64,000 nt of DNA from an uncultured Oscillospiraceae bacterium (GCA_949878425.1 CATLAL010000002.1:1-64000); one strand, 5' to 3'. Numbered from the stretch's first letter, positions 25,153-33,224 are shown. Notes: a model not told the origin generated them from the letters alone. Made by a program: numbers and translations.

Positions 25153-25219
25153 AGGATACACCCCATCTGGAGAGAAATCCATATCGTATCCGGTTATTTT
25201 TTCCTAACACAAAACGACG
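25153..25219 (-). promoter_or_regulatory. Operator-promoter of the secreted propeptide
   Basis: Minus strand: CGTCGTTTTGTGTTAGG, AAAAAATAAC, CGATATG, 21 bases, minus-10 TATCCT, then TCACAG after four bases. Apart from one base, the 27-bp operator equals that of the RiPP operon. Confidence 0.65.
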
Positions 25220-25268
25220 ATTCCCCAGGCGGCGCGTATAGTCAACGCAGATGAAAACGAGTAAAAGT

Positions 25269-25686
25269 TGGGCTCCGCCCAAACCCGCTGGGGCGTTGCC
25301 CCAGACCCCACCGCCCTTGTGATTGTGCATGGCCGCATCAAGCGGCCATGCACAATTTAATTTTGCACGGCCACTCGATGTGGCCGTTGCAAAATATAAG
25401 GGCGGCCCTAAACTTTGTTATTTGTTATTAATGGAAAGGGCGGGACATCGGCCCCTACGCCCTGCTGACAGTACAAAAAGGACAGCGAAACGACAGTTTC
25501 GCAAAAAAGTTCTTTCTGATACTTTTTCCGTGGACCGCCTGCAAGGCGGTTTAGGCTCGCCGGCGCCCAAGGGGCGCCGTAAGCGACGCTTTCAAGAAAA
25601 AGTATGAACAACCCGAACAACCTGAACAGCCTGGAGGCGCGCAGAGCCCCCGCCCGGATTCCCCGGGCGGGGGCTCTGCGCGTCAG
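25269..25686. repeat. Long direct repeat A, copy 2 (418 bp)
   Basis: Direct copy of 19368-19786. Together they bracket the whole RiPP and regulator module. It lacks the one bulged A of copy 1 in hairpin 1 and carries the compensated terminator pair (GCAGAGC/GCTCTGC). The 25120-25755 gap holds only the propeptide promoter and this repeat. Confidence 0.9.
25321..25395. repeat. Double-hairpin module, copy 2
   Basis: ATTGTGCATGGCCGC pairs perfectly with GCGGCCATGCACAAT. The second hairpin is identical to copy 1. Confidence 0.75.
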
Positions 25687-25755
25687 GGGAGATAGCTGCT
25701 GACGGACCTTCCTCCGGATGACCATGGTGCATGCGGGTCAAAACGCGTCCTTTCC

Positions 25756-26361
25756 TCAAGCCCTTTGGTCAAAAACCTCCGGATAACGCTCCTGCACAAA
25801 TGCGTACCACGCCAGATAGGTGTCCAGATCTCCGTCCGGTCCCACCTGGAGCTGGGCACCGGTGGAGTGGGCGGCGGCGAAGCGGTTCTCGCCTCCGGAG
25901 GACAGGAGGTATTTTCCGTACTCCAGATCCACCGGATAGTACATCCCCTTATAATTTTTAGAGGTTTCCGGATAGGCCCTGAGGAAGAGCAGGTAGCTGT
26001 CTCCGGTCTCTGTGGGGAGGTAGCCCTGTTGGGTCCAGAGGACAGAGCCGCTGAGATAGCACTCCTCCGTGATAACGATTGTGTCCCCGGCAGAGACCTC
26101 GCCGGAGAGAACCTCCTCCACCCTGCCCGTTGTCTTGGTGTAGCCAAATTGAACATTGCCGTCGGAATACCGCTTCAGGACAGTTTCGTGGCTCTGCGGC
26201 GTAAACACCACAACCAGGTCGCTGGCCGTTTGGAGTTCCTCGGGAGAATGGGTCAGAACGGACCGGCAGGCCATTTGCTGCCGGACCTCAATTCCCGATG
26301 CGCATGCTGTTGAAATAAAGCAGCACAGGAGAAGCAGCAGGAGCGAAAAACGCCGTTTCAT
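25756..26361 (-). CDS. Secreted lipoprotein of unknown function
   Basis: A 201-residue protein with signal peptide RRFSLLLLLLCCFISTACAS (lipobox ISTAC). The mature part reads like a beta-rich domain (DLVVVFTPQSHETVLKRY; VLSGEVSAGDTIVITEECY) and ends near the WYAFVQERYPEVF helix. I do not recognise the family. It is followed by repeat A with its terminator, and it appears monocistronic. Confidence 0.75.
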   Translation of the reverse strand: MKRRFSLLLLLLCCFISTACASGIEVRQQMACRSVLTHSPEELQTASDLVVVFTPQSHETVLKRYSDGNVQFGYTKTTGRVEEVLSGEVSAGDTIVITEECYLSGSVLWTQQGYLPTETGDSYLLFLRAYPETSKNYKGMYYPVDLEYGKYLLSSGGENRFAAAHSTGAQLQVGPDGDLDTYLAWYAFVQERYPEVFDQRA

Positions 26362-26428
26362 GTCTATTTATGCCCCCATTCCATGCAAAGCAGAAATTGT
26401 TCCGCGCTATCTTTTCCCAGAGCGAAAG

Positions 26429-26457
26429 GCCCCCGCCCGGATTCCCCGGGCGGGGGC
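26429..26457 (-). terminator. Terminator of the Wood-Ljungdahl operon
   Basis: GCCCCCGCCCGG pairs with CCGGGCGGGGGC, with CCTTTCGC following on the minus strand. The stem core is the same as the terminator inside repeat A. Confidence 0.7.
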
Positions 26458-26472
26458 TCTGACGCCTCCAGA

Positions 26473-28755
26473 TCAGATTTCCAGATAGGAGTCGGCGTAC
26501 AGGTTGTTGTTCTTGATGATATCGCAGCTCTTGATGGTCTCCATCAGCCGCTGGTCGCAGGGGTTTACGATGGCGGAGGTGAGGCCCATGGTCATGGCCA
26601 TGCCCACCATGGCCGCGTCCATGATGGGACGGATGTGCTTGGGCATGCCGTTGGAGTTGTTGGAGAGGCCGCCGGTGGACTTCAGGCCCTCCTCGGAGAA
26701 GGCGCGGATGGCGCTCAGCACGTCCATCTGCTTATCCTGCATGCCCTTGATCACCAGGAACAGGGGGTCGAACCACAGATCGTCGGACTCCATGCCCAGA
26801 TGCAGGCCCCGCTCCAGCATGTTGTGGCAGTGCATCATGCGCTCCTCGTTGTCCTTGGCAATGCCGTCGGCGGAGCACAGGGCGATGACGATGGCGTCGT
26901 TGGCGGCGGCCAGGTCGATGTTGCTGATGCGGCTGCCGGCGTCGGCGGAGTTCACGATGGGCTTGCCGTTGGTGCGGTTGTAAACCTTGATGCCCGCCTC
27001 AATGGCCTTCTGGTTGGCGGTGTCCAGGGCCAGGGGCACGTTGTTGAAGTTCTGCTGGAGCAGCTGGACCGCCCACTGCATGAGCTCGGGGCCGTTGGAC
27101 TCAGCGGGCCCGATGTTCACATCCAGGTAGGTGGCGCCGGCGGCGATCTGCTCCGCGGCCCGCTTGAGGATGGGGGCCTCGTCGTAGCTGTCCATGGCCT
27201 TGCGGATGGCCGGGGAGATGCAGTGGATGCGCTCGCCGATGGTGACGAACTGCCTGCTGGCGGGGTCGTGGCCCTTGTAGGTCACTTCCTTGCCGTCGAT
27301 CTTGTAGGGGCCGGTGACCACAATCGGGGGAGCGGGGATCACCTTCTTGGGCGCGGGAGCGGCCTCGGCAGGGGCGGTCTCGCCGGCGGCGGGAGCCGCC
27401 TTCTCCACGTAGCTCTTCTTCCACTCCTCATCCCTGAGGTACTTCACCAGCTGCACAGCCTCGCTGGTGCCCACGATGACGCTCCAGTCGGGCAGCTTAT
27501 CCTGGATCTCGCCCTTCATAACCGCCACCTTGCCGGGGATGATGAGGGCCCGGGACTTGATCTTGTTCGCCACGTCAAACTCGTCGAAGAACTTCTTGAT
27601 GGAGGAGCTGGAGAACTTGCCGGCGGCCCAGGCGGTCAGAACGGACATGCCGGAGGCGTCGGTGATGAGCAGGTTCACAGGCACCTTGCTGCGCTCCAGC
27701 TCGCCGGAGACCAGGAAGTAGGTCAGGGCAAAGTCCACGGTCAGACAGCAGGGGCTGTTCTCGTCCGCGCCGTTGATGGGGTAGATGCCCGGCTCCACCT
27801 TCATGGGCTTCTGGGGGTCGGTAAAGATGTTCTGGCGCAGGCCGTAGAGGGGCAGGGCCTTGGCGTAGGTCATCTCAGAGCAGACCACGATGGAGCCGTA
27901 CTTGCAGGTGAACAGGCTCAGCAGGGCGGCCTCCAGGTGGGCATCGCCCTTGGCCAGATTGTCCACATTGACAATGGAGGGGTAGCCGAAGGTGCGGTCG
28001 CCGTCCTTCAGGGCGGCCCGGCGGATCTGGACCGCGTTGGCGTAGGCGTCCTTGATGGACGCGTCGCCCACGTCCAGAATGAGGTTCTTGTTGCCGGCGG
28101 CCTCCAGCTTCTCCACCACCTCGTGGAGCTGCTCGATGCTGTCCGCCCGGACGCCCAGCAGGGCCTTGGCCCCGGCGGCGACGGCGCTCATGTCGGCGTA
28201 GTTGTCCGGGGTGGCGCCGTTGACGATGATGTCACAGCCTGCGGCGGCCTCCACGCCGGCCTTCATGGCCTCCACGTCGGTGCAGGAGAGGACCATGGGA
28301 CGGCCCAGGGCCTTGGCCTTGCCCACCAGGCCGGCGTAGTCGGCGGCGGACTTGGCGGGGGAGTGGTTGACATAGACCATCTCTACGTACATCCGCTCGC
28401 CGATGCGCTCATAGTCCACGGCGGGGATATTCTTCAGCACCTCGTCCTGCTTGGCCTCGTCCATGCAGTCGCAGACCTGGACAGCGTAGAGGGTCTTGGA
28501 GACCAGGGTCTTCTCGTGGCGGCTGAGGACGGTCTCGCCGCCCAGGGCGTGCTCGCCCACCTTGTAGCTCTTCATGGGGGGCGCGGTGGCCTCGGACAGG
28601 GTGGAGAGGGCCTCTGCGGACATGTGGGGGCACTTCTCAATGGGGAGAGCGCCGGAGGCCACCTTCATGGCGAAGGCCATACAGGTGGGGTTGCCGCAGT
28701 CCTTGCAGTTGGTTTTGGGGGTGAGCTTAAAGATGTCAAGACCTTTCAATGCCAT
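26473..28755 (-). CDS. acsC: AcsC-AcsE fusion: corrinoid protein large subunit plus methyltransferase
   Basis: 760 residues. Residues 1-440 are the large (gamma) subunit of the corrinoid iron-sulfur protein, with an N-terminal 4Fe-4S site (TNCKDCGNPTC, then KCPHMS) and the Rossmann/TIM and corrinoid-facing parts. An Ala/Pro linker (about 445-475) leads to residues about 490-760, a pterin-binding domain of the methyl-H4folate:corrinoid methyltransferase (AcsE): FVTIGERIHCISPAIRKAM, YLDVNIGPAESNG, PLALDTAN. One chain would thus take the methyl group from methyl-H4folate and carry it on B12 to acetyl-CoA synthase. In other acetogens these are separate proteins. It is last in the operon, 14 bases after acsD. 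Confidence 0.9.
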   Translation of the reverse strand: MALKGLDIFKLTPKTNCKDCGNPTCMAFAMKVASGALPIEKCPHMSAEALSTLSEATAPPMKSYKVGEHALGGETVLSRHEKTLVSKTLYAVQVCDCMDEAKQDEVLKNIPAVDYERIGERMYVEMVYVNHSPAKSAADYAGLVGKAKALGRPMVLSCTDVEAMKAGVEAAAGCDIIVNGATPDNYADMSAVAAGAKALLGVRADSIEQLHEVVEKLEAAGNKNLILDVGDASIKDAYANAVQIRRAALKDGDRTFGYPSIVNVDNLAKGDAHLEAALLSLFTCKYGSIVVCSEMTYAKALPLYGLRQNIFTDPQKPMKVEPGIYPINGADENSPCCLTVDFALTYFLVSGELERSKVPVNLLITDASGMSVLTAWAAGKFSSSSIKKFFDEFDVANKIKSRALIIPGKVAVMKGEIQDKLPDWSVIVGTSEAVQLVKYLRDEEWKKSYVEKAAPAAGETAPAEAAPAPKKVIPAPPIVVTGPYKIDGKEVTYKGHDPASRQFVTIGERIHCISPAIRKAMDSYDEAPILKRAAEQIAAGATYLDVNIGPAESNGPELMQWAVQLLQQNFNNVPLALDTANQKAIEAGIKVYNRTNGKPIVNSADAGSRISNIDLAAANDAIVIALCSADGIAKDNEERMMHCHNMLERGLHLGMESDDLWFDPLFLVIKGMQDKQMDVLSAIRAFSEEGLKSTGGLSNNSNGMPKHIRPIMDAAMVGMAMTMGLTSAIVNPCDQRLMETIKSCDIIKNNNLYADSYLEI

Positions 28756-28769
28756 GGTTCGGGCCCTCC

Positions 28770-29708
28770 TTACATGAGCGCGGCAGTCAGCCGCGCGACG
28801 GTCTCAATCGATGCGGGATGCTTGAGGATGACGGCGTCGCTGCCATAGGCCAGGCAGGCGGCGGCGGTCTCCACCTCCATGTCAATGCCCCGCTCCTCGG
28901 CGCTACCCCAGCCGGGGTTCTCGCTCTCGGGGGCGGTGGACTCCTTCACGCCCCAGGTCTCCACGCCTACGGGGGTGATAATGGGCATCTGGAGGGTGTT
29001 GTCGTTCTGGCTGAGGGCGGCGGCCTTCACCCGCTCCAGGGTGGAGACCACGTACTCAAAGCCGTAGCCGGCGGCGGCGGAGCCGATGTTCATGGCGATG
29101 TTCTGCCCGCCCACGCCCATCTGGGTGATGAGAACGTTAAGCTGCTTGGCCAGGTTGATGTCCACCGCGGACTCCGCGCCCACCTTCTGGCCGTAGGCCA
29201 GGCCGGCGCCGGCGGCGATGCCCTTGTAGTTCTCCTCCTTGGCGGAGAGGACCAGGATGTTCTTGCCCTGGAGGGCCTCGGAGACCTTGGCAAAGAGGTC
29301 CGCGTCCTTCTCCGCGTTCTTGCAGCCGGCCACTACGATGGGCTTATCCACCGCCTCGGCCACGGCCTTGGCGTCGGCCACGCAGTCCTCAATGGACTTG
29401 TTGGCCCCGTTGGGGTCCGCCAGATCGAAACGGATGCAGACAAAGTCCACATGCTCCAGGGCGGCGGCCTTCTGGGCCCGCTGGGCCAGGGTATCGCAGC
29501 CGGCGTAGAACTCCCTGAGGCCCTCGCTGGGCTGCTCGGGATCGTCGGACACGTCAATGCCAATTTTGGGGGAATTGGCCATGGGCGCGTCAAAGGCATA
29601 AAGGTTAAAGACGTTCTGGCCGCCTAAGGTCACGGCCTTGTCTCCGGCGCCCAGCGTCAGCTCGTTGATCTTGGCGCTGAATACCTGGGGCTTTTTCGCA
29701 AATGGCAT
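28770..29708 (-). CDS. acsD: Corrinoid iron-sulfur protein small subunit (ACDS delta)
   Basis: A 312-residue AcsD/CdhD-type TIM-barrel protein, the small subunit of the corrinoid iron-sulfur methyl carrier. Family phrases include KIGIDVSDD, VDFVCIRFDLADPNG, PIVVAGCKNAEKDADLF and YGFEYVVSTLERVKAAAL. It pairs with the AcsC half of the downstream fusion. A repeat element and the FlxA-like gene separate it from cooC, but all share one strand. Confidence 0.92.
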   Translation of the reverse strand: MPFAKKPQVFSAKINELTLGAGDKAVTLGGQNVFNLYAFDAPMANSPKIGIDVSDDPEQPSEGLREFYAGCDTLAQRAQKAAALEHVDFVCIRFDLADPNGANKSIEDCVADAKAVAEAVDKPIVVAGCKNAEKDADLFAKVSEALQGKNILVLSAKEENYKGIAAGAGLAYGQKVGAESAVDINLAKQLNVLITQMGVGGQNIAMNIGSAAAGYGFEYVVSTLERVKAAALSQNDNTLQMPIITPVGVETWGVKESTAPESENPGWGSAEERGIDMEVETAAACLAYGSDAVILKHPASIETVARLTAALM

Positions 29709-29763
29709 GTTGATTTGCTCCCTTCTTCATTTTTGGCTCTGTTTTAAGAAATTACAAAGTATC

Positions 29764-29832
29764 CATCCTTTTTCTTTTTTCAAAAAGAAAAAGGATCAAA
29801 AAGAAAAGCTTTTGCGCGGAACCTTGTTCCGC
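29764..29832. repeat. A/T-hairpin dispersed repeat (copy e)
   Basis: CATCCTTTTTCTTTTTTC and its complement, GATCAAAAAGAAAAGC, and the hairpin GCGGAACCTTGTTCCGC. It lies inside the Wood-Ljungdahl operon between the FlxA-like gene and acsD. Confidence 0.7.
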
Positions 29833-29839
29833 TTCAGGC

Positions 29840-29878
29840 GCTGCCTGGGTGTGCCGGCATTTTTCAGACAGGCCCTAG
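29840..29878. repeat. Minimal CTAG-bounded element B
   Basis: On the minus strand CTAGGGCCTGTCTGAAAAAT is followed by CACACCCAGGCAGCGCC, a compressed version of the MITE B ends. The CTAG contains the TAG stop of the FlxA-like gene. Confidence 0.6.
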
Positions 29879-30153
29879 GCGTATACGTCGAAGAGGTGCT
29901 CCTGGGGCTCCCGGGGCGCGTCCTGCCGGACGGCCGCCTCCCCGCCGCCGCGCTGTTCCCGCTGCTGCTTGAGCTGCTCGATCTGCCTTTCGATGTTCTC
30001 GATCCGCTTCGCCTTTTCCTCGTCGGAGAGGCTCTGATTGGCCTTGAGCTGCCCGAGCTGATTTTCCAGCTGCCGGATCTTCTGGTCAACCCCGGCGGCG
30101 TCTGTTCCGCCTCGAAGCGGCGCCTGCCCGGCGCCGATGGCATTCACTCCCAT
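29875..30153 (-). CDS. FlxA-like coiled-coil protein
   Basis: A 92-residue protein whose centre (VDQKIRQLENQLGQLKANQ; KRIENIERQIEQLKQQREQ) is a continuous coiled coil of the FlxA-like family. Short polar ends flank it, with no signal peptide. It lies 13 bases after cooC in the Wood-Ljungdahl operon, an unexpected place for this family. It might be a scaffold or complex-assembly factor (inference only). Its stop codon is in the CTAG edge of a repeat. Confidence 0.75.
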   Translation of the reverse strand: MGVNAIGAGQAPLRGGTDAAGVDQKIRQLENQLGQLKANQSLSDEEKAKRIENIERQIEQLKQQREQRGGGEAAVRQDAPREPQEHLFDVYA

Positions 30154-30166
30154 CCGCTCCTCCTTC

Positions 30167-30937
30167 CTACAGGGCTAAGGTGTCGAAGATCTTCCGCACC
30201 GCCTGCTTGACGGGGCTGTCCGCCGGCACGGTGACGGAGGGCCTGCCCTCGGCGTCGTACTCGTAGACCGTGTCGTCGTGGGGGACCACGCCCATGAGCT
30301 TCATCCCGTACTTATCGATCTCCTCCCGGACGCCGGGGTTCAGCTCCCCGCCGGGAGCCCGGTTGACGATGAGGCCCACCTCCTTGGCCCCCAGCTTCAG
30401 CTCCGCGATCATCTCGCTGAGCCGGCCCGCGGCCTGGACGCCCCGCCGGGAGCAGTCGCTGACCAGCAGTATGGTGTCCACCTGGGGCAGAACCCCCCGG
30501 CTCAGGTGCTCCAGCCCTGCCTCATTGTCCACCACAATGTAGCGGTAGTTCTTGGCGTACTTGGCCACCTGGGTGGTCAGCAGGCCGTTGACAAAGCAGT
30601 AGCAGCCCTTGCCCTGGGTCCGGCCCATCACCAGCAGATCGTAGTCGTCCGCCTCGGTGAGGGCGTCGGAAAAGCGCATCTCCGCGTAGTCCGCCTTGGT
30701 CATCCCCTTGGGGATCACCTCCTCCGCGGCCAGCTCCGCCCGGGTCATGTCCTCCCGGATATCTCCCAGGGTGTCGCCTACCTCCACCCCCAGCACCTCG
30801 TTGAGGTTGCTGTTGGCGTCCGCGTCTACCGCCAGCACCGGGCCGTTCTTCTTCTCGCACAGATACTCAATGAGCATCCCGCAGATGGTGGTCTTTCCTA
30901 CGCCGCCCTTCCCGGCCAGCGCGATGGTCTGTGCCAT
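30167..30937 (-). CDS. cooC: CODH/ACS nickel-insertion ATPase (CooC/AcsF family)
   Basis: A 256-residue MinD-type P-loop ATPase: deviant Walker A LAGKGGVGKTTICG, LAVDADANSNLNEVLG, the GKGCYCFVNGLL segment with the paired Cys that bind metal in CooC/AcsF, and VDNEAGLEHLSRG. It would load nickel into CO dehydrogenase or acetyl-CoA synthase. ATG 30937 is preferred, with AAGGAG 11 bases upstream. A GTG four codons earlier lies within the binding region. Its location in the acs operon with CooT supports the role. Confidence 0.92.
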   Translation of the reverse strand: MAQTIALAGKGGVGKTTICGMLIEYLCEKKNGPVLAVDADANSNLNEVLGVEVGDTLGDIREDMTRAELAAEEVIPKGMTKADYAEMRFSDALTEADDYDLLVMGRTQGKGCYCFVNGLLTTQVAKYAKNYRYIVVDNEAGLEHLSRGVLPQVDTILLVSDCSRRGVQAAGRLSEMIAELKLGAKEVGLIVNRAPGGELNPGVREEIDKYGMKLMGVVPHDDTVYEYDAEGRPSVTVPADSPVKQAVRKIFDTLAL

Positions 30938-30972
30938 AGTCTCAGTCACTCCTTAATGGGCGATCGGCATAC

Positions 30973-31126
30973 ATACTTTTCTTTGTGAACAAAGAAAAGT
31001 ATCAAAAGAAAAACTTTTTGCGCAAAACTTCGTTTTGCTTATGTCTTAATTTTCAAGACATAGAGAAAGGCGTTAGCCTTTCGACTAAAGTTCTTCTTTG
31101 ATTCTTTTTTTCAAGAAAAAAGAATG
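30973..31126. repeat. A/T-hairpin repeat, inverted pair (copy f)
   Basis: A forward unit (CATACTTTTCTTTGTGAAC ... GCGCAAAACTTCGTTTTGC) and a reversed unit (AAAGTTCTTCTTTGATTC ... AAGAAAAAAGAATG) face each other around a small centre with a GTCTTAA/TTCAAGAC hairpin. It starts six bases after the metF stop. Confidence 0.7.
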
Positions 31127-31131
31127 TACGC

Positions 31132-32085
31132 CTACAGGTCGACGATGCCGGACTCCTTGACGATACGGGCCACGTCGTCATACTTATTGAGGGCGTAGAG
31201 GTGGATGCCGTCGATGCCGCAGGCGCGGTACTCGTCGATCTGGTTGATGGTGTACTCGATGCCGGCCTCCTTGAAGCTCTTCTTCTTGCCCTCGATGTCC
31301 GCGTCAAAGCAGGCGTTGTTGCCCTTGGCGTCGGTGAGGCCCACGGAGAAGGGATTGGGGAAGATCCAGTTCTTGGAGATGATCTCGCAGAGCTTCCGGG
31401 GCATGACGCAGCCGTTGCGGCTGAGGGCCATGTTGATGGTGGCGGCCTGGTCCAGGATGGGCATAATGCCCACGTCCACAGGCATCCAGATGCCGGCGGC
31501 CCGGATGGCGTCCAGCCAGTAGCGGAACTGGTCCATATCCCAGCACAGCTGGGTCATGATATAGTCCGCGCCCTCGTCCTGCTTCTGCTTGAGAAAGCCA
31601 ATGTCCGCCTCCAGGCTGCGGCAGGCGATGTGGCCCTCCGGGGAGCCGGCCACGGCAATGGTGAACTTCTCGCCGAACTCCTTGCGCACGAACTTCACCA
31701 GCTCGGTGGCGTAGTGGAGGTCGCCGCCGGTGCCGGTCCAGCCGAAGGGCAGGTCGCCCCGCAGGGCCAGCATGTGGTTGATGCCGTGGGCCAGGTAGTT
31801 CTCCAGCTGCTCCTTGATGCCCTCCCGGGTGTTGCCGATGCAGGTGAAGTGGGTGACGGGGGTGCACTTGCCGTCCTTCTGGATCTTGTCAAGAACCTCC
31901 AGGTTCTTGCCCACGTTGGTGCCGCCCGCGCCGTAGGTGCAGGAGATATAGTCCGGATTCAGGGTGTACAGCTGCTCCAGCACGCCGCCCGCGCCGCACA
32001 GCTTCTCCATGCCCACGTCCGTCTTGGGGGGGAACACCTCAAAGGAAAAGGCTGCTCTCTCTTCAAAAATGTCGGCTACGCTCAT
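31132..32085 (-). CDS. metF: 5,10-methylenetetrahydrofolate reductase
   Basis: A 317-residue MTHFR TIM barrel that makes methyl-H4folate, the last step of the methyl branch feeding the AcsE domain. FSFEVFPPKTDVGMEKL at the N-terminus, YISCTYGAGGT, LALRGDLP and the FAD-facing segments are clear. The open frame extends 40 codons upstream, but ATG 32085 directly follows GGAGGACG and gives the usual start. No zinc-binding MetV partner is visible in the window. Confidence 0.92.
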   Translation of the reverse strand: MSVADIFEERAAFSFEVFPPKTDVGMEKLCGAGGVLEQLYTLNPDYISCTYGAGGTNVGKNLEVLDKIQKDGKCTPVTHFTCIGNTREGIKEQLENYLAHGINHMLALRGDLPFGWTGTGGDLHYATELVKFVRKEFGEKFTIAVAGSPEGHIACRSLEADIGFLKQKQDEGADYIMTQLCWDMDQFRYWLDAIRAAGIWMPVDVGIMPILDQAATINMALSRNGCVMPRKLCEIISKNWIFPNPFSVGLTDAKGNNACFDADIEGKKKSFKEAGIEYTINQIDEYRACGIDGIHLYALNKYDDVARIVKESGIVDL

Positions 32086-32220
32086 GGTGAATCGTCCTCC
32101 ATATGTGAAATAAATATTTTCCAGCGGCACCGCCGCTATGGGTTGCAGTGTTTCCGATGCTTGCTCTTGATTCATCTCAGGGCAGGCGGGGCCCGCCCCC
32201 TGCACAGCGCTGCGTCTCCG

Positions 32221-32442
32221 TCAGATCGGCGTAAACGAGTAGCGCTTGCGCAGTCCGGCGGTGTTGGTGTGATAGACCACCGCACCGTCGGAGAGGTCCT
32301 CCCGCTCAATCTCCGCCCGGGGCTCCAGAGCGCGGATATAGGCGTCGGTGTCCTCCACCGCCACCTCCTGAAAATCGATGTCCCGCATCTGGTTGTTGCT
32401 GCACTGATTAAAAATTTCGCAGCAGAGCTCGTATTCCCCCAT
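32221..32442 (-). CDS. Small Cys-containing protein in the Wood-Ljungdahl operon
   Basis: A 73-residue protein with ELCCEIFNQCSNNQMRD near the N-terminus and a C-terminal basic end. ATG 32442 is chosen for the GGCGGAG eight bases upstream. This site overlaps the CooT stop, so translation is coupled. The three closely spaced Cys could bind metal. I do not recognise the family. Its position between cooT and metF argues for a part in CODH/ACS assembly. Confidence 0.65.
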   Translation of the reverse strand: MGEYELCCEIFNQCSNNQMRDIDFQEVAVEDTDAYIRALEPRAEIEREDLSDGAVVYHTNTAGLRKRYSFTPI

Positions 32443-32447
32443 GGCCG

Positions 32448-32636
32448 TCACTCCGCCGCCACGATGACAGTCCCAGCGGTGAGGTCCGCCTGCAGCAGAC
32501 GGCCGGTGATGGTGGTGGTCTCCCCCATCACGTCCACAAAGGTCAGCGTGTCTCCCTCCGCGGTGATGGCGGCCACGTACTGGCAGAGGATATTTTCGCT
32601 CTGCTTTTCGTTCTTATAGACAGTTGAAAGGCACAT
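32448..32636 (-). CDS. cooT: CooT-family nickel-binding protein
   Basis: A 62-residue small beta-barrel protein beginning MCLSTVYKNE, the CooT signature in which Cys2 binds Ni(II). The rest (VAAITAEGDTLTFVDVMGE; GRLLQADLTAGTVIV) fits the family length and strand pattern. CooT is a nickel chaperone for carbon monoxide dehydrogenase. Here it sits between a His-rich protein and the Cys-containing small protein, all coupled. Confidence 0.85.
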   Translation of the reverse strand: MCLSTVYKNEKQSENILCQYVAAITAEGDTLTFVDVMGETTTITGRLLQADLTAGTVIVAAE

Positions 32637-32647
32637 GGTCTCGCTCC

Positions 32648-32941
32648 TTACTTTGTTTCCTTCAAAAGCTCCAGGGCCGCCGAGAGGTACCCGTTGGCCT
32701 GGTCAAAGGACTCCACCGCGTGGAGCAGCTGGTGTCGGACCTCACCGGAGAACTGTCCGGCCAGATCGCTGAGCTCCGAGGCGTGGTGGATGTTGTGGTC
32801 CAGCATATAGCGCAGAACCGCCTCCGCCTGCGCGCCGCCGTGCTGGTGGGCGTGGCCGTCCTCGTGGGTGTGGGGTCCGCTCCCGTCCCCGTGGGTGTGG
32901 GGGTGGGCGCACTCCTCGTGGGTGTGGTCAAAATGATCCAT
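32648..32941 (-). CDS. His-rich metal-binding protein (nickel store, CooJ-like role)
   Basis: A 97-residue protein. Its first 40 residues hold more than a dozen His (HTHEECAHPHTHGDG; HTHEDGHAHQHGG), and helices follow (AVLRYMLDHNIHH; LLHAVESFDQANGYLSAALELL). Such His-rich tails bind Ni(II) or other metals. As first gene of a CooT-CooC operon it is a likely nickel reservoir or chaperone. It is not an obvious CooJ homologue, since CooJ carries its His tail at the C-terminus. Confidence 0.75.
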   Translation of the reverse strand: MDHFDHTHEECAHPHTHGDGSGPHTHEDGHAHQHGGAQAEAVLRYMLDHNIHHASELSDLAGQFSGEVRHQLLHAVESFDQANGYLSAALELLKETK

Positions 32942-32988
32942 CAGAAATCAGCCTCCAGATTAAAATTGACACAATTTTAACTAAGTAC

Positions 32989-33017
32989 ACTATACCCCAA
33001 ATTTGTCAAGTTTGCAA
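32989..33017 (-). promoter_or_regulatory. Promoter of the Wood-Ljungdahl operon
   Basis: Minus strand TTGCAA (33017-33012), 17 bases, TATAGT (32994-32989), about 48 bases before the His-rich gene. Confidence 0.65.
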
Positions 33018-33124
33018 GGCGTATTAAAAGAATAATTGACGAAAATTTTTTCGGATATTTGTGGAAACAGACAGATTGACTCTCCAAAGCAGACAGATCC
33101 CGCCTGAAAGCGGAATTTTCCCCT

Positions 33125-33152
33125 TTGCTTTGGGGCGAAACTGTGCTATACT
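33125..33152 (+). promoter_or_regulatory. Promoter of gdpP
   Basis: TTGCTT (33125-33130), 16 bases, TATACT (33147-33152). Confidence 0.55.
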
Positions 33153-33224
33153 ATATATTTGTATGCTGGATTCCAGTCCAGGGCGGCCCCGGCGGCGCCC
33201 CGGCGAGAGAAGGGAGATGCCGCT

